In this document: one piece after another, positions 1-8,719 of the stretch | Layout: every line of letters begins with the position of its first letter | Position numbering within the stretch: the first letter of the stretch is position 1 | Source of the DNA: JAFGQJ01 sp964495755 | GTDB taxonomy: Bacteria; Spirochaetota; Spirochaetia; SZUA-6; DRHE01 | Direction of reading: 5' to 3' | DNA length: 44,643 nucleotides | Assembly (NCBI GenBank): GCA_964495755.1 | Contig: CAZBXU010000005.1 | Coordinates: 1 to 44,643 of the forward strand | Translations under genes and position numbers: made by a program | Notes under the pieces: generated by a model | What the model saw: only the letters and a program-made list of their open reading frames with translations | Databases searched by the model: none | Told to the model about the DNA's origin: nothing

Positions 1-987
1 CAGAACCAGGATGAAGGGGACGTTGGCCGCTCCCTCGTAGAACACCCGTTTGGCAAACAAACCGAAGTCCCCCATCATATCCCCGTGATCGGAGATGTAG
101 AGGATGATGGTGTCCTCGAGAAGCCCCTGCTCCCTGAGTGTCCCCAGTACCAGGCTGATCTGAAGATCGATCTGGGTGATCAGGGCGTAGTAAGCCCGCA
201 CGCTCTGGGCGTATCGCTGTCCTGTATAGGTTTCGTGGTTGCCCGGGATCGATATCCGCCGGATTTCGGCGGGCATCTTCTCCGGAGAGCTCCAGTCTCC
301 CCCTCGGGGTTCGGGAATCTGAATATCCCGGTAGAACTCCCAGTAGCTTTGAGGAGGAGTAAAGGGCGGATGAGGTGCGGAGAAGGACATCCAGAGGAAG
401 AAGGGAGCTTCCGGGTCCCTCCGCAAAAGCCAGCGACAGGATTTCCTGGCCGTCCAATTGGTCGGATGGGAGGTTTCCGGCAAATGCCACGGTCGGGCGG
501 TCAGTTCGTTGTTGGTTACCCCGTGGCCGTGATACTCCCCGGCCAGTCCCTGGTCCTGGAGCCACTGTTCGTAGTCGTCTCTATGCAGTCCCGGCAGCAG
601 GCGGCCCTCCTCCTCGATGATCGTGCTGTCGAATCCGTAGCGGCAGCGCTGGGGGAAGAAATGCATCTTGCCGATGGCCTGGGTCTGGTACCCGGCCCGA
701 GTGAACAACCGGGGCAAGGTTTGCTCATGACGGATAGGGGAGCACTCCTCGTAGTAGTTATAGCCGGTTGAAGCATCGTCTGTCCCCGGCCGGCGGCCGG
801 TCATTATGGTGATCCTGGCGGGGATGCAGACCGGACATTCCGAATAGGCCCGCCGGAAAAGGATCCCCTGCTGGGCGAGCTTGTCCAGGTGAGGGGTGAA
901 GGCTACAGGGTGCTCGAGAATGCTCAGTGAATCCCCTCGGTGATGATCCGAACTGATGACCAGGACGTTGTAGCGCTTGTCAGCCAT
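1..987 (-). CDS. Sulfatase, C-terminus cut by window edge
   Basis: This is a type I sulfatase-family hydrolase that would remove sulfate esters, probably from glycans. The 329 visible codons run off the left edge. The N-terminus reads MADKRYNVLVISSDHHRGDS, giving the early metal-binding region, although the usual DD is SDHH here. The modification motif C-x-P-x-R is present as CIPAR, with Cys54 the residue expected to become formylglycine, followed by MTGRRPG. Further on are GKMHFFP and, near the cut end, YISDHGDMMGD, the C-terminal metal site of the family. The start is preceded by a GGAG Shine-Dalgarno (reading ccaggagacgaac). It is divergent from the MDR dehydrogenase gene 60 bases away, so it probably belongs to the same carbohydrate locus. 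No signal peptide is visible, so a cytoplasmic role is likely. The substrate is unknown. Confidence 0.9.
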   Translation of the reverse strand, partial: MADKRYNVLVISSDHHRGDSLSILEHPVAFTPHLDKLAQQGILFRRAYSECPVCIPARITIMTGRRPGTDDASTGYNYYEECSPIRHEQTLPRLFTRAGYQTQAIGKMHFFPQRCRYGFDSTIIEEEGRLLPGLHRDDYEQWLQDQGLAGEYHGHGVTNNELTARPWHLPETSHPTNWTARKSCRWLLRRDPEAPFFLWMSFSAPHPPFTPPQSYWEFYRDIQIPEPRGGDWSSPEKMPAEIRRISIPGNHETYTGQRYAQSVRAYYALITQIDLQISLVLGTLREQGLLEDTIILYISDHGDMMGDFGLFAKRVFYEGAANVPFILVL

Positions 988-1047
988 GTTCGTCTCCTGG
1001 AGCGAACGGAGTTTCCATGGGTATACTATCCTCCGGAGGTGAATGAA

Positions 1048-2109
1048 ATGCAAGTCAATAGGATCGTTTTCACTGGTCGAGGAATCGTAGAGATTGAATC
1101 GGGGACTATCGATACACCGCTGCAGCCGCGGGAAGTCCTGATTGAAACGACCTGTTCCCTGGTCTCCGCCGGTACGGAGCTGGCCGCCCTGTCCGGAACC
1201 CACTCCAAATCCGGGTTGAAGGATCCCCCGGCCTGGCTGAGGTTTCCCAGCGTGCCTGGTTATCTTGTATGCGGAAGGGTTGTCGAGGTGGGAAAGGACG
1301 TCACCCAGGTCCAGGTTGGACAGCGGATGGTGGCCGAAGGACCGGGGGTGTGGAACTCCCACTGCAGCCACGTAATCATGGACTCTGCGGACTATAAATT
1401 GGTACCCATCGCCGAAGGGGTGACCGATGAAGAGGCGGTGACCACCAAGCTTGGATCGATCGCCATGACGGCTCCCCGGGTCCTGCACCCGCAGTTCGGC
1501 GATACGGTCGTGGTTCTCGGACTGGGTCTGGTGGGGCAGATCGTCGCCCGGCTGGCGGTGTTGGCCGGAGCCGGCCGGGTGATTGCCGTGGATCCGCTTT
1601 ACGAGCGCAGGGAGATCGTCTCCCGCAGCCGGTGGGTCCTTGCCGTGGAGCCTGACGACCCTGTTCTAAGCACGCAGGGCAGAAATAGAGACAGGCTGTC
1701 CGGTTTCGATCATGTCATCGAGGCCAGCGGGCACCCGGATGCCTTCCTCCAGGCTTGCGAGATCGCCCGGGTCCGGGGCAAGATCGCGGTACTCAGCAGC
1801 CCTCACAGAACCATGTCCCTGCGTTTGTACGACCACATCCACAGCAAGGGCCTGCAGATTCTAGGTGCTCACGGATCGGTGCTGCCGGCCCAGGCGGAAG
1901 TTGGAGACCGCTGGACCGACGGCGTTCAGCGACGCTTCTTCATGCAGCTTCTGGCGGAGAGGCGGATCGATGTGAAGCCGTTGATCACCCACAGGGTCCC
2001 CTTCTCCCGGGCGGCGGAGATGTACCGGGGGCTACAGGAAGGTCCAAGACACTATCTGGGGGTCCTGTTCTACTGGAACGAGTTCAAAGGATCATCCCAA
2101 ACGGAATAA
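1048..2109 (+). CDS. MDR-family (zinc-type alcohol dehydrogenase-like) oxidoreductase
   Basis: This is a medium-chain dehydrogenase/reductase of 353 aa. The Rossmann fold is clear: VVVLGLGLVGQIVARLAVLA (GxGxxG) followed by VIAVDP. The GroES-like N-terminal half contains LVSAGTELAALSG and VPGYLVCGRVVEVG. The usual catalytic-zinc GHE motif is replaced by GYL and there is no four-cysteine structural zinc lobe, so it may be zinc-independent or use a divergent site. I chose ATG 1048 because GGAGG sits 8 bases upstream; an open frame extends further upstream without support. It lies ahead of the ABC importer in the same direction and probably oxidises a sugar or polyol from the same pathway. The substrate is not deducible. 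Confidence 0.85.
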   Translation: MQVNRIVFTGRGIVEIESGTIDTPLQPREVLIETTCSLVSAGTELAALSGTHSKSGLKDPPAWLRFPSVPGYLVCGRVVEVGKDVTQVQVGQRMVAEGPGVWNSHCSHVIMDSADYKLVPIAEGVTDEEAVTTKLGSIAMTAPRVLHPQFGDTVVVLGLGLVGQIVARLAVLAGAGRVIAVDPLYERREIVSRSRWVLAVEPDDPVLSTQGRNRDRLSGFDHVIEASGHPDAFLQACEIARVRGKIAVLSSPHRTMSLRLYDHIHSKGLQILGAHGSVLPAQAEVGDRWTDGVQRRFFMQLLAERRIDVKPLITHRVPFSRAAEMYRGLQEGPRHYLGVLFYWNEFKGSSQTE

Positions 2110-2150
2110 ACCGAATCGAACACTTTAGGAGTCCCCGGACTGATTGTCGA

Positions 2151-2179
2151 TTGACTTCTGACCGAACTGGGCATAGAAT
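2151..2179 (+). promoter_or_regulatory. Sigma-70-type promoter of the importer operon
   Basis: TTGACT (2151-2156), a 17-base spacer, and TAGAAT (2174-2179) form a near-consensus promoter. Transcription would start near 2186, followed by a strong AAGGAGG ribosome binding site (2199-2205) and the binding-protein ATG at 2213. This makes the importer separately transcribed from the upstream dehydrogenase gene. Confidence 0.7.
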
Positions 2180-2212
2180 GGTGGCATAAATCCTAAAGAA
2201 GGAGGGCGTAGA

Positions 2213-3760
2213 ATGAAGAAATCTAAGATTCTTCTGGTATCCTTGTGTCTGTTTTTCCTCGCAGCCATGATGCTGTCCGCCACAGGCGGTCAGGAAATGG
2301 AGACGGTAACTCTTCGCTGGATGTGGCTGCCCGAAGCAATGGGAGATTTTGAAAATGGTCCCTTTGTGGCCGCCTTGCAGGAGAAGTTCCCGGAAGTCAA
2401 CTTCCAGTGGGAACCGCTCCTCTATTCGGCCTACAAGGAGAAATTTCCCGTTCTTATGGCCTCAGGCGACCTGCCGGACATCTACCGCACCAATGCCCAG
2501 AGCTACCTGCCCCAGCTAGTTGACGGCAACCTGGCCGCCCCGCTGGACGATGTGCTGGCCAAGGTGGGCAAGGATATCGTGGGCAATGCCCGGGACGGTC
2601 ATCTGGCCTTCGGGCAGTACGGCGGCAAGCAGTATGCAATAGCCGGTAGCTACAGTCTGAAGTACTTTGCCCAGAACATCCGCATGGACTGGCTGGACAA
2701 TCTGGGACTGGCTGTACCGGTGACATTGGATGAGTTTCGGGAAGTAGCCCGTTCCTTTACCTTCAGCGATCCCGACAACAACGGCAAAGACGATACCTAC
2801 GGGACGGCCTTCCGGCAGAACATCAATTTCATCGACAGCTGGTTCCACGCCTTCGGCGTGGCGCCGAACCACCACCAGATCGGCATCTGGCGGGTCCGAG
2901 GGGGCAAGCACACCAATGACTGGGTGCAGCCGGAAATGAAGGAAGCCCTGATGAACCTGGCCGACATGTACGAAGAGGGGGTGATCCATCCGGAATCCCT
3001 CACCTTCGATTGGAACCAGTGGTGGGGCGCCTATCTGCAGAACAAGATCGGCATGTGGTACCATCAGCCGCGGCGCCTTTCCGAGATGAACAGCTCGCTG
3101 AAAAAAGCTGGTGTGGCCGACGCCAAGATGTGGCCCATCGCCCCGCCCAAGGGACCCTACGGTCAGGGCACCTCCGACGAAGGCCAACCCTGGGGCGTAT
3201 TTTTCTCAGGTGCCAGCAAGCATCTGGAGAAAGCCGTTGAGGTTTACAACTACACCTACACCCAGGAGTTTTTCCTCAAGGCCAAGGGTGAGATCGACTA
3301 CGCTTTTGCCCCAAAGGAGCTCAACGAAAAGGGCTGGCCGGTCTACTACACCTACGAGGAAGCCCTGTCGGATCCCGACTACGAGGAACGACGGAAAGAG
3401 GTGCTGTACTCCAGCATTGGCACCGGATGGACGCTGGAGAATCCCAACATGACCAACACCTGGCCGGACCGCGATCTGGCCAAGCACGTCTACCAACAAT
3501 TCCAGAACACATTGGGGGGAGCTCAAATCGAGGGCAATGAACTGGCCGACAAGTGGGCGGTGACCTCCTCCAAGGCGGTGCCGGTACCGGCGGACGCCAA
3601 GTACTTCGTCAATCTACAGGCCATGTTCCGGGAGATCGCCACCAAGATCGTCTCCGGCAAGGATGCGAATCAGGTCTGGAACGAGTGGTTGGCCTTCTAC
3701 AAAGCCAACGGCGGACCGGAGATCGAACAACAGGTGAATGAGCTGATTCCGGTGAAGTAA
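2213..3760 (+). CDS. ABC sugar-importer extracellular solute-binding protein
   Basis: This is a 515-aa family 1 extracellular solute-binding protein, of the size used with LplB/YtcP-type permeases for oligosaccharides. It starts with a signal peptide (KKSK, then hydrophobic ILLVSLCLFFLAAMMLS) ending in ATGGQE. No lipobox cysteine follows the hydrophobic stretch, so it is probably a free periplasmic protein; a GGQE-like mature start recalls other spirochaetal binding proteins. The mature part begins TLRWMWLPEAMGDFENGPF and includes the domain region PVLMASGDLPDIYRT typical of the family. It has its own strong promoter and ribosome binding site and is followed by an intrinsic terminator before the permeases, which should make it more abundant than the membrane subunits. 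The ligand is unknown; locus context suggests an amino-sugar or sulfated glycan fragment. Confidence 0.9.
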   Translation: MKKSKILLVSLCLFFLAAMMLSATGGQEMETVTLRWMWLPEAMGDFENGPFVAALQEKFPEVNFQWEPLLYSAYKEKFPVLMASGDLPDIYRTNAQSYLPQLVDGNLAAPLDDVLAKVGKDIVGNARDGHLAFGQYGGKQYAIAGSYSLKYFAQNIRMDWLDNLGLAVPVTLDEFREVARSFTFSDPDNNGKDDTYGTAFRQNINFIDSWFHAFGVAPNHHQIGIWRVRGGKHTNDWVQPEMKEALMNLADMYEEGVIHPESLTFDWNQWWGAYLQNKIGMWYHQPRRLSEMNSSLKKAGVADAKMWPIAPPKGPYGQGTSDEGQPWGVFFSGASKHLEKAVEVYNYTYTQEFFLKAKGEIDYAFAPKELNEKGWPVYYTYEEALSDPDYEERRKEVLYSSIGTGWTLENPNMTNTWPDRDLAKHVYQQFQNTLGGAQIEGNELADKWAVTSSKAVPVPADAKYFVNLQAMFREIATKIVSGKDANQVWNEWLAFYKANGGPEIEQQVNELIPVK

Positions 3761-3786
3761 ATCTATATAGCTTGATGGATCGACCT

Positions 3787-3823
3787 GATGGGGTTTAAAG
3801 TCTCTTTAAACCCCATCTTTTTT
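3787..3823 (+). terminator. Intrinsic terminator between binding protein and permeases
   Basis: A perfect 14-bp stem (GATGGGGTTTAAAG, 3787-3800, with its complement 3804-3817) has a 3-base TCT loop and is followed by six T (3818-3823). The permease gene starts 12 bases later without an obvious new promoter, so read-through probably supplies permease transcription at a lower level. Confidence 0.9.
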
Positions 3824-3834
3824 AGGAACAGGTG

Positions 3835-4758
3835 ATGAGTATCGTAAGCCGTTTGGATTCCTTCAGAAAGCAGTTCGTCAAGAACAAGTTTCTGTTCTTC
3901 ATGGCCCTGGCCATCATGGTCTGGTACGTGATTTTCCGTTACATCCCCTACTACTGGAACCTGATCGCTTTCAAGGAATTCTCCTACGCAAAGGGCTTCT
4001 GGGGCAGCCCCTGGATCGGCTTCGGGAACTTCAAAGCTCTGTTCCAGGATGCTCTGTTTCTGCGGGTGCTGCGTAATACCCTGGTGATCAGCGCTTTGAA
4101 GATCGGTATCGGCTTTCCCTTTCCTATCCTTCTGGCTCTGTTCCTGAACGAGGTGTTCAGCAGGACCTACCGCAAAACAATCCAGACCATCACCTTCATT
4201 CCCTTCTTCATCTCCTGGGTGATCTACGCCAGCATCATGTACGCCATCCTCTCCCCTTCGGTGGGCATGCTCAATGTGCTCATAGAGAAGCTGGGGGGCA
4301 AGGGGATTTACTTCCTGGCCAGTGAAGCCTGGTTCCGTCCCCTATTGGTGGCCTCGGAGATCACCAAGAACAGCGGTTATTTTGCTGTAATCTACATGGC
4401 CGCTTTGGCCGGGGTGGACCAGGAGATCTACGAGGCGGCCATCTGCGACGGAGCCAACCTGTTCCAGCGGATCTGGCACGTGACCCTTCCCGGGATCGCC
4501 TCGGTCATCACCATCCTCTTCATCCTCAGGCTGGGACAGCTGCTCACCGTCGGCTTCGAGCAGGTCTACATCCTCTACAGTCCCATGGTCTACGACGTAG
4601 GGGACGTCATTGAGACCTTCAACTACCGCCAGGGCATTCTAGGGGGGCGTTTCGCCTATACCACGGCCATAGGTCTGTTCAAATCAGCCATCGGTTTTGT
4701 CCTGGTTCTTGGCTCCAATGCGGTGCTGAAGAAGCTGACCGAGTACGGCCTCTGGTAA
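3835..4758 (+). CDS. ABC sugar-importer permease, LplB-like
   Basis: This is a 307-aa inner-membrane permease with about six hydrophobic segments, beginning with FLFFMALAIMVWYVIFRYIP. The cytoplasmic EAA loop that contacts the ATPase reads EAAICDGANLFQRIWHVTLP near residue 200. It belongs to the CUT1 family of oligosaccharide importers. The ATG at 3835 follows AGGAACAGG; a GTG one codon earlier is possible. It is paired with the next gene, 10 bases downstream. No ATP-binding subunit is encoded nearby, so a shared MsmK/UgpC-like ATPase elsewhere would be required (inference from CUT1 systems). Confidence 0.92.
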   Translation: MSIVSRLDSFRKQFVKNKFLFFMALAIMVWYVIFRYIPYYWNLIAFKEFSYAKGFWGSPWIGFGNFKALFQDALFLRVLRNTLVISALKIGIGFPFPILLALFLNEVFSRTYRKTIQTITFIPFFISWVIYASIMYAILSPSVGMLNVLIEKLGGKGIYFLASEAWFRPLLVASEITKNSGYFAVIYMAALAGVDQEIYEAAICDGANLFQRIWHVTLPGIASVITILFILRLGQLLTVGFEQVYILYSPMVYDVGDVIETFNYRQGILGGRFAYTTAIGLFKSAIGFVLVLGSNAVLKKLTEYGLW

Positions 4759-4768
4759 GGGGGTAGAT

Positions 4769-5662
4769 ATGCCTACACTCAGATTCAAGAACTACAGAAT
4801 CTCCGAGAAGATCTTCGTCGTTTTCGTGTATATTTTTCTGTTCGTGTTCGCCGCGATCTGCATCTTCCCCTTCTTGAATGTATTTGCCCGCTCCTTCAGC
4901 CCGGAGTTCTACATCCAGCAGGGCCAGGTGTGGCTGTGGCCGGTGAAGTTCACGATCAATACCTACGTGAAGATCTTTCAAGCTCAGGGGATCGTCTCGG
5001 GCTTCAAGAACAGCTTCTTCGTCGCCGTGGTGGGGACTACGGTGAACCTGGTTATGAGCTTCATGATCGCCTATCCACTATCCCGAAAGCGGCTGCCCCT
5101 GCGAACGGTATTTACCCTGGTCGCGGTGTTCACCATGCTCTTCCCGGTGGGGATCATCCCCTTCTACCTCCTGGTCAAGAAGCTGGGTATGATCAATTCC
5201 CTTTGGGCTCTGATCTGGCCTTACGCCATCACCACCTTCAACATGATCATCATCAAGAACTACTTCCAGACCATCCCGGACAGCCTGGAGGAATCCGCCT
5301 TCATCGACGGGGCGGGTGAGTTAACGATTCTCTTTCGGATCTTTGTCCCTCTGTCCAAACCGGTGATCGCGGCGATCGGACTGTTCTACCTGATCTTCAA
5401 CTGGAACATCTTCATGCCCGCTGTGTTTTTTTTAACCAGCCCAAGAAAGTACACCATCCAGGTGGTGCTCCGGGACATTCTCACCCAGCACATGCTGGAG
5501 GATCAGCTGCCCTTCGAGCAGTCGGCCATGATGAGCCAGGCGGGACCGCAGGGAATCCAGGCTGCCATCACCATCGTGGCCATGATCCCCATTCTCGCGA
5601 TCTACCCCTTCATTCAGAAATACTTTTCCAGAGGCATCATGATAGGTTCGATCAAGGGCTGA
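4769..5662 (+). CDS. ABC sugar-importer permease, YtcP/CUT1-like
   Basis: This is the second permease of the importer, 297 aa. The N-terminus has a long hydrophobic segment (IFVVFVYIFLFVFAAICIFP), and there are about six segments in all. The EAA-type loop reads ESAFIDGAGELTILFRIFVP, with the conserved glycine. The C-terminal FIQKYFSRGIMIGSIKG matches the family ending (F-x-G...GAVKG). The start ATG follows a GGGGG stretch. It lies 10 bases after the first permease and 16 bases before the epimerase gene, so the three genes are probably one transcript. Confidence 0.93.
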   Translation: MPTLRFKNYRISEKIFVVFVYIFLFVFAAICIFPFLNVFARSFSPEFYIQQGQVWLWPVKFTINTYVKIFQAQGIVSGFKNSFFVAVVGTTVNLVMSFMIAYPLSRKRLPLRTVFTLVAVFTMLFPVGIIPFYLLVKKLGMINSLWALIWPYAITTFNMIIIKNYFQTIPDSLEESAFIDGAGELTILFRIFVPLSKPVIAAIGLFYLIFNWNIFMPAVFFLTSPRKYTIQVVLRDILTQHMLEDQLPFEQSAMMSQAGPQGIQAAITIVAMIPILAIYPFIQKYFSRGIMIGSIKG

Positions 5663-5678
5663 TCAGGAGGAGAAAAAC

Positions 5679-6995
5679 ATGAAAACCATGACCCTGGACG
5701 AGCTCAAGAGTTTTTACATCGATCATCTGTTCAACACCCTGATGTCCTTCTGGATGCGCTTCGGCATCGATCGTGAAAATGGCGGGTTCTTTACCTGCTT
5801 CAACAACACAGGAGATGTCCTGAAATCGAAGCACAAGTATATCTGGTCTCAGGGCCGCTTCCTGTGGATGCTCTCCCGTCTGGTCTACGCCTTTCAGGGT
5901 TATACGAGCGACAAAAATTTGCGGGAGATACGAGAGGCGGCTGAAAAGGGTGCCCGCTTCCTCAAAGAGTACGCCCTTCTGCCCAACGGCAACTGCGCCT
6001 GGGTGGTTGACGAAACGGGAAAACCGATTCTCACCAACCGGGACGGTTCGATCAAGGAAGCGGCTCCGGGGGAGGCATACGACCTGGGGATTTCAGCGGA
6101 TGAATTCTTGATCTACGGAATGGGGGAGTTCGCCAGGGCTGCAAACCAACCTGAGTATTTCGATTTTACTCTCAAACTCTTTGACTCGGTCTGGGAGAGG
6201 CTGTCCACCGGCCGGTTCAAGTCCTTTCCCCACGACAAACCAACCGGGTTCAAACCCCACGGCAAGTCCATGATCATGCTGGAAACGGCACAGGAGCTGG
6301 CGGACATCGCTCGTTTCTTCAATCATCCTTCCGCCGAACGGTTGGAGAAGATCGCCCGGGATTCGATGCAGGAGACTCTGACCGTCTTTGTCAAAAAGGA
6401 TCGGCAGGTGCTGCTCGAGGCGGTAAAAGAGGATAACCGGACCGCCTACGACGAAATGCTGGGCAGCTACTTCAATCCGGGACACGCTCTGGAGGATGCC
6501 TGGTTCCTGATGCACTTCGCCGCGAAAGTTCAGGATCGGGAAGCCCTGAACACCGCCACGCAGATCGTGCGCTGGAAAACCACCAAGGGCTGGGACGAGG
6601 AGTACGGCGGCCTGCCCCAGTTTCTGCACATCGACGGCGGCAAGCCCAAAGGGATTGTCGCGGAGCAGAACAAAGACGATCACATGATCGCGGAACTTAC
6701 CGAGAACTGGAGCAACAAGCTCTGGTGGGTTCATTCCGAGGCTCTGTACGCTTTGATTTTGGCCTACGAGCACACCAGGGATTCATGGTTCATGGACAAC
6801 TACTGGAAGTTCCATGACTACGTGTTCAAGACATTTCCCAACCCGGATAAAGGTATCGGCGAGTGGATCCAGATCAGGGACCGGAAGGGCAGGCCGGAGG
6901 ACAAGGTGGTTGCCCTTCCGGTCAAGGATCCCTACCACATCACCCGGGCTTTCATGCACCTTATCAAGTCCCTGGAACGCATTCGGCAGCCCTAA
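5679..6995 (+). CDS. AGE-family sugar 2-epimerase
   Basis: This 438-aa protein is an (alpha/alpha)6-barrel enzyme of the N-acylglucosamine 2-epimerase/cellobiose 2-epimerase family. Family hallmarks are DRENGGFF near the start, KYIWSQGRFLWMLSRL, GHALEDAWFLMHF and KLWWVHSEALYALILAYEHT, which carries the conserved barrel histidine and glutamate. The ribosome binding site is AGGAGG just before ATG. It directly follows the importer permeases, so it probably isomerises the imported sugar; GlcNAc/ManNAc interconversion fits the neighbouring NagA, but the motifs do not separate this from a neutral-sugar epimerase. No regulatory element is visible inside the operon. Confidence 0.85.
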   Translation: MKTMTLDELKSFYIDHLFNTLMSFWMRFGIDRENGGFFTCFNNTGDVLKSKHKYIWSQGRFLWMLSRLVYAFQGYTSDKNLREIREAAEKGARFLKEYALLPNGNCAWVVDETGKPILTNRDGSIKEAAPGEAYDLGISADEFLIYGMGEFARAANQPEYFDFTLKLFDSVWERLSTGRFKSFPHDKPTGFKPHGKSMIMLETAQELADIARFFNHPSAERLEKIARDSMQETLTVFVKKDRQVLLEAVKEDNRTAYDEMLGSYFNPGHALEDAWFLMHFAAKVQDREALNTATQIVRWKTTKGWDEEYGGLPQFLHIDGGKPKGIVAEQNKDDHMIAELTENWSNKLWWVHSEALYALILAYEHTRDSWFMDNYWKFHDYVFKTFPNPDKGIGEWIQIRDRKGRPEDKVVALPVKDPYHITRAFMHLIKSLERIRQP

Positions 6996-7004
6996 GCTGA
7001 CTGG

Positions 7005-8198
7005 TTAATCTCGGCGGTCCTGCTGAAAAACGATTTTCCCCTGCACCATGGTCAGGGCGATGCCGATATTCTCGTCGAAGACGAGGATATCGGCGTCCTT
7101 GCCGACGGCGAGGCTTCCCTTGTTGCGGTCGACTCCTAAAATTCTTGCCGGGGTATAGCTGGCCATTTCGACTGCCTGCAGCAGAGGCACATCCGCCAGC
7201 CGGACCATGTTCCGTACAAGCCTGTTGGTGGTAGCCACGCTTCCGGCAAAGCAGCTGCGGTCTTTCAGCTTGATCACCTCGTCCTCGTAGATGATCTCCA
7301 TTCCGTCTCGGGTCTTGATGTCCTTCAGCTCTTCCGGCGGCAGCCCGGCGAACTTGGTGCTGTCCGTGACCAATGCGGTGGAACCGGCACCCTTGACCTT
7401 ATAGATCAGCTTCAGCAGGCTGGCGGGAAGATGCCGTCCGTCGGCGATAATCTCAACGCTGAGCTCGTCGAGCAGGTAGCCGCTCTCGACTACGCCGGCA
7501 ATGCGATAGGCATTCTCGCGATGGGTCATCGAGCAGCCCGAGTAGAAGTGGGTGATGTGGGTATATCCGTTCTCCAAGGCTCGCACCACCTGCTCATAGT
7601 TGGCGTTGGAGTGAGCGATCGCAGCCAGAATACCCCGCTTCCTCAGTTCTCGACCCAGCTGCAATCCCCCGTCGAGCTCCGGTGCTACGGACATGATTTT
7701 AATGCCCTCCCAGTAATCGAGGATTTTCAGATACTCGTTGGGGTCGGGATTTTTGATGAAGCTCGGATTCTGAGCTCCCTTCTCGGCTGCAGAGCAGTAC
7801 GGGCCCTCCAGATGCACTCCCAATATGTGTGCACCCCTGCTGTCCTGTTGGGCTTCCCGGATTGCATCCACGGCTCGATAGATATCCTCCCACCGTGCCG
7901 CCGGAGTCGTCGGCACAATCGAGGTTGTACCGTATTCGGCATGGGTGCGGCACATGATCCGGATGGCTTCCACTGTTCCATCCATGACTTCGGCGTTCCC
8001 CGCGCCGTGGGTGTGCATGTCGATGAATCCGGGAGAGATAAATTTATGAGCCGCATCGATCACCCGCACCTCGCTGTCGTATCGAGGCGGGTCGCCCTCG
8101 GCGATATCGACGATTACACCGTTTTCGACAACCACAGTACCCTTTTCTATCATCCGAAATGGTGTGATCACCTTCCCATTGCTGATCATGGTCTTCAT
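7005..8198 (-). CDS. nagA: N-acetylglucosamine-6-phosphate deacetylase
   Basis: This is an amidohydrolase-superfamily enzyme that removes acetate from GlcNAc-6-phosphate. The order of motifs is typical of NagA: DMHTHGAGN (metal site, His62 and His64), HLEGPYCS with the metal-binding glutamate, AHSNANYEQV, THFYSGCSMTHRE (substrate loop), LVTDSTKFAG (catalytic Asp) and PARILGVDRNKGSLAVGKDAD near the end. I chose ATG 8198 because AGAAGGA lies about 9 bases before it; an ATG three codons upstream touches the ribosome binding site and is less likely. It converges on the epimerase gene with a 9-base gap and is divergent from the cupin gene. Together with the epimerase it points to N-acetylhexosamine use. 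Confidence 0.9.
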   Translation of the reverse strand: MKTMISNGKVITPFRMIEKGTVVVENGVIVDIAEGDPPRYDSEVRVIDAAHKFISPGFIDMHTHGAGNAEVMDGTVEAIRIMCRTHAEYGTTSIVPTTPAARWEDIYRAVDAIREAQQDSRGAHILGVHLEGPYCSAAEKGAQNPSFIKNPDPNEYLKILDYWEGIKIMSVAPELDGGLQLGRELRKRGILAAIAHSNANYEQVVRALENGYTHITHFYSGCSMTHRENAYRIAGVVESGYLLDELSVEIIADGRHLPASLLKLIYKVKGAGSTALVTDSTKFAGLPPEELKDIKTRDGMEIIYEDEVIKLKDRSCFAGSVATTNRLVRNMVRLADVPLLQAVEMASYTPARILGVDRNKGSLAVGKDADILVFDENIGIALTMVQGKIVFQQDRRD

Positions 8199-8262
8199 GA
8201 CATCCATCCTTCTGTAGTATTTCTAAAGAGTTCTCTATTATACTCAAGGATCGAAGTGGCTT

Positions 8263-8278
8263 TCTACAATCGTGTAGA
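8263..8278. promoter_or_regulatory. Inverted repeat in the nagA/cupin divergent region
   Basis: TCTACA-ATCG-TGTAGA is a perfect 6-bp inverted repeat with a 4-base spacer, placed between the two divergent genes and 24 bases before the cupin start. A minus-strand TATAAT (8242 to 8237) could serve nagA, placing the repeat just upstream of that -10. It is an operator candidate; no regulator gene is present in the window. Confidence 0.4.
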
Positions 8279-8301
8279 GCAAGATCAGAGGAGAAGCACT
8301 G

Positions 8302-8715
8302 ATGCTTGAAGAAATTGATATCCAAGGTCAGGGATTCCAACCGCTGAAAGATCACGGTTCCTGGCGGATAGCCCAGCTGAGTTTCGATCCCAGGGTGAAT
8401 GCCCTGGATTCCCTTGCATCTCTGGGACGACACTTCGAGACAGAGGAGGCCTTTATTCTCCTCCAGGGCGAGGCGGTGATGGTGACCGCCGGGACCCAGG
8501 ATCAGCCGGGGAGTTACGAAGCGATCAGGTTCGTTGGCGGAAGGATCTATGTGGTTCGGCAGAGGCAGTGGCACACCGCCGTACTGAAGCCGGGAACCCA
8601 GTTATTGATTGTGGAAAACAGGGATACCGGTGTCGACAACTCGGAAAACCACTCCCTGTCGTCCAAAGAAAAACTCGAGGTAAAGGTTTGTGTTGCTCGA
8701 GCGGAGAGCGGGTAA
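8302..8715 (+). CDS. Small single-domain cupin protein
   Basis: This 137-aa protein is a cupin-like beta-barrel. Recognisable parts are RHFETEEAFILLQGEAVMV (first cupin motif region), RQRQWHTAVL with the conserved WH, and the C-terminal VENRDTGVDNSENHSL, resembling an uncharacterised bacterial cupin group that ends in E-N-x-D-T-x-x-x-N-S. A good AGAGGAG precedes the start. It opens a four-gene run (cupin, deacetylase, amidohydrolase, nucleotidyltransferase-kinase) with gaps of under 20 bases or overlaps. The function is unknown; sugar binding or isomerisation would fit the neighbours but is inference. Confidence 0.75.
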   Translation: MLEEIDIQGQGFQPLKDHGSWRIAQLSFDPRVNALDSLASLGRHFETEEAFILLQGEAVMVTAGTQDQPGSYEAIRFVGGRIYVVRQRQWHTAVLKPGTQLLIVENRDTGVDNSENHSLSSKEKLEVKVCVARAESG

Positions 8716-8719
8716 TTCA

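Noticed and set aside
85..771. Long plus-strand open frame of 228 codons at the left edge
   Set aside because: It is opposite the sulfatase gene, whose minus-strand translation carries the CxPxR motif and family landmarks; the plus-strand product has no family features and no good start.
1022..1027. TATACT as the -10 of the MDR dehydrogenase promoter
   Set aside because: Transcription would begin inside the Shine-Dalgarno sequence of the gene, and no -35 is seen at the right distance.
2516..3187. Minus-strand open frame inside the binding-protein gene
   Set aside because: High-GC third positions open the antisense frame; the plus-strand product is a clear solute-binding protein with promoter, ribosome binding site and signal peptide.
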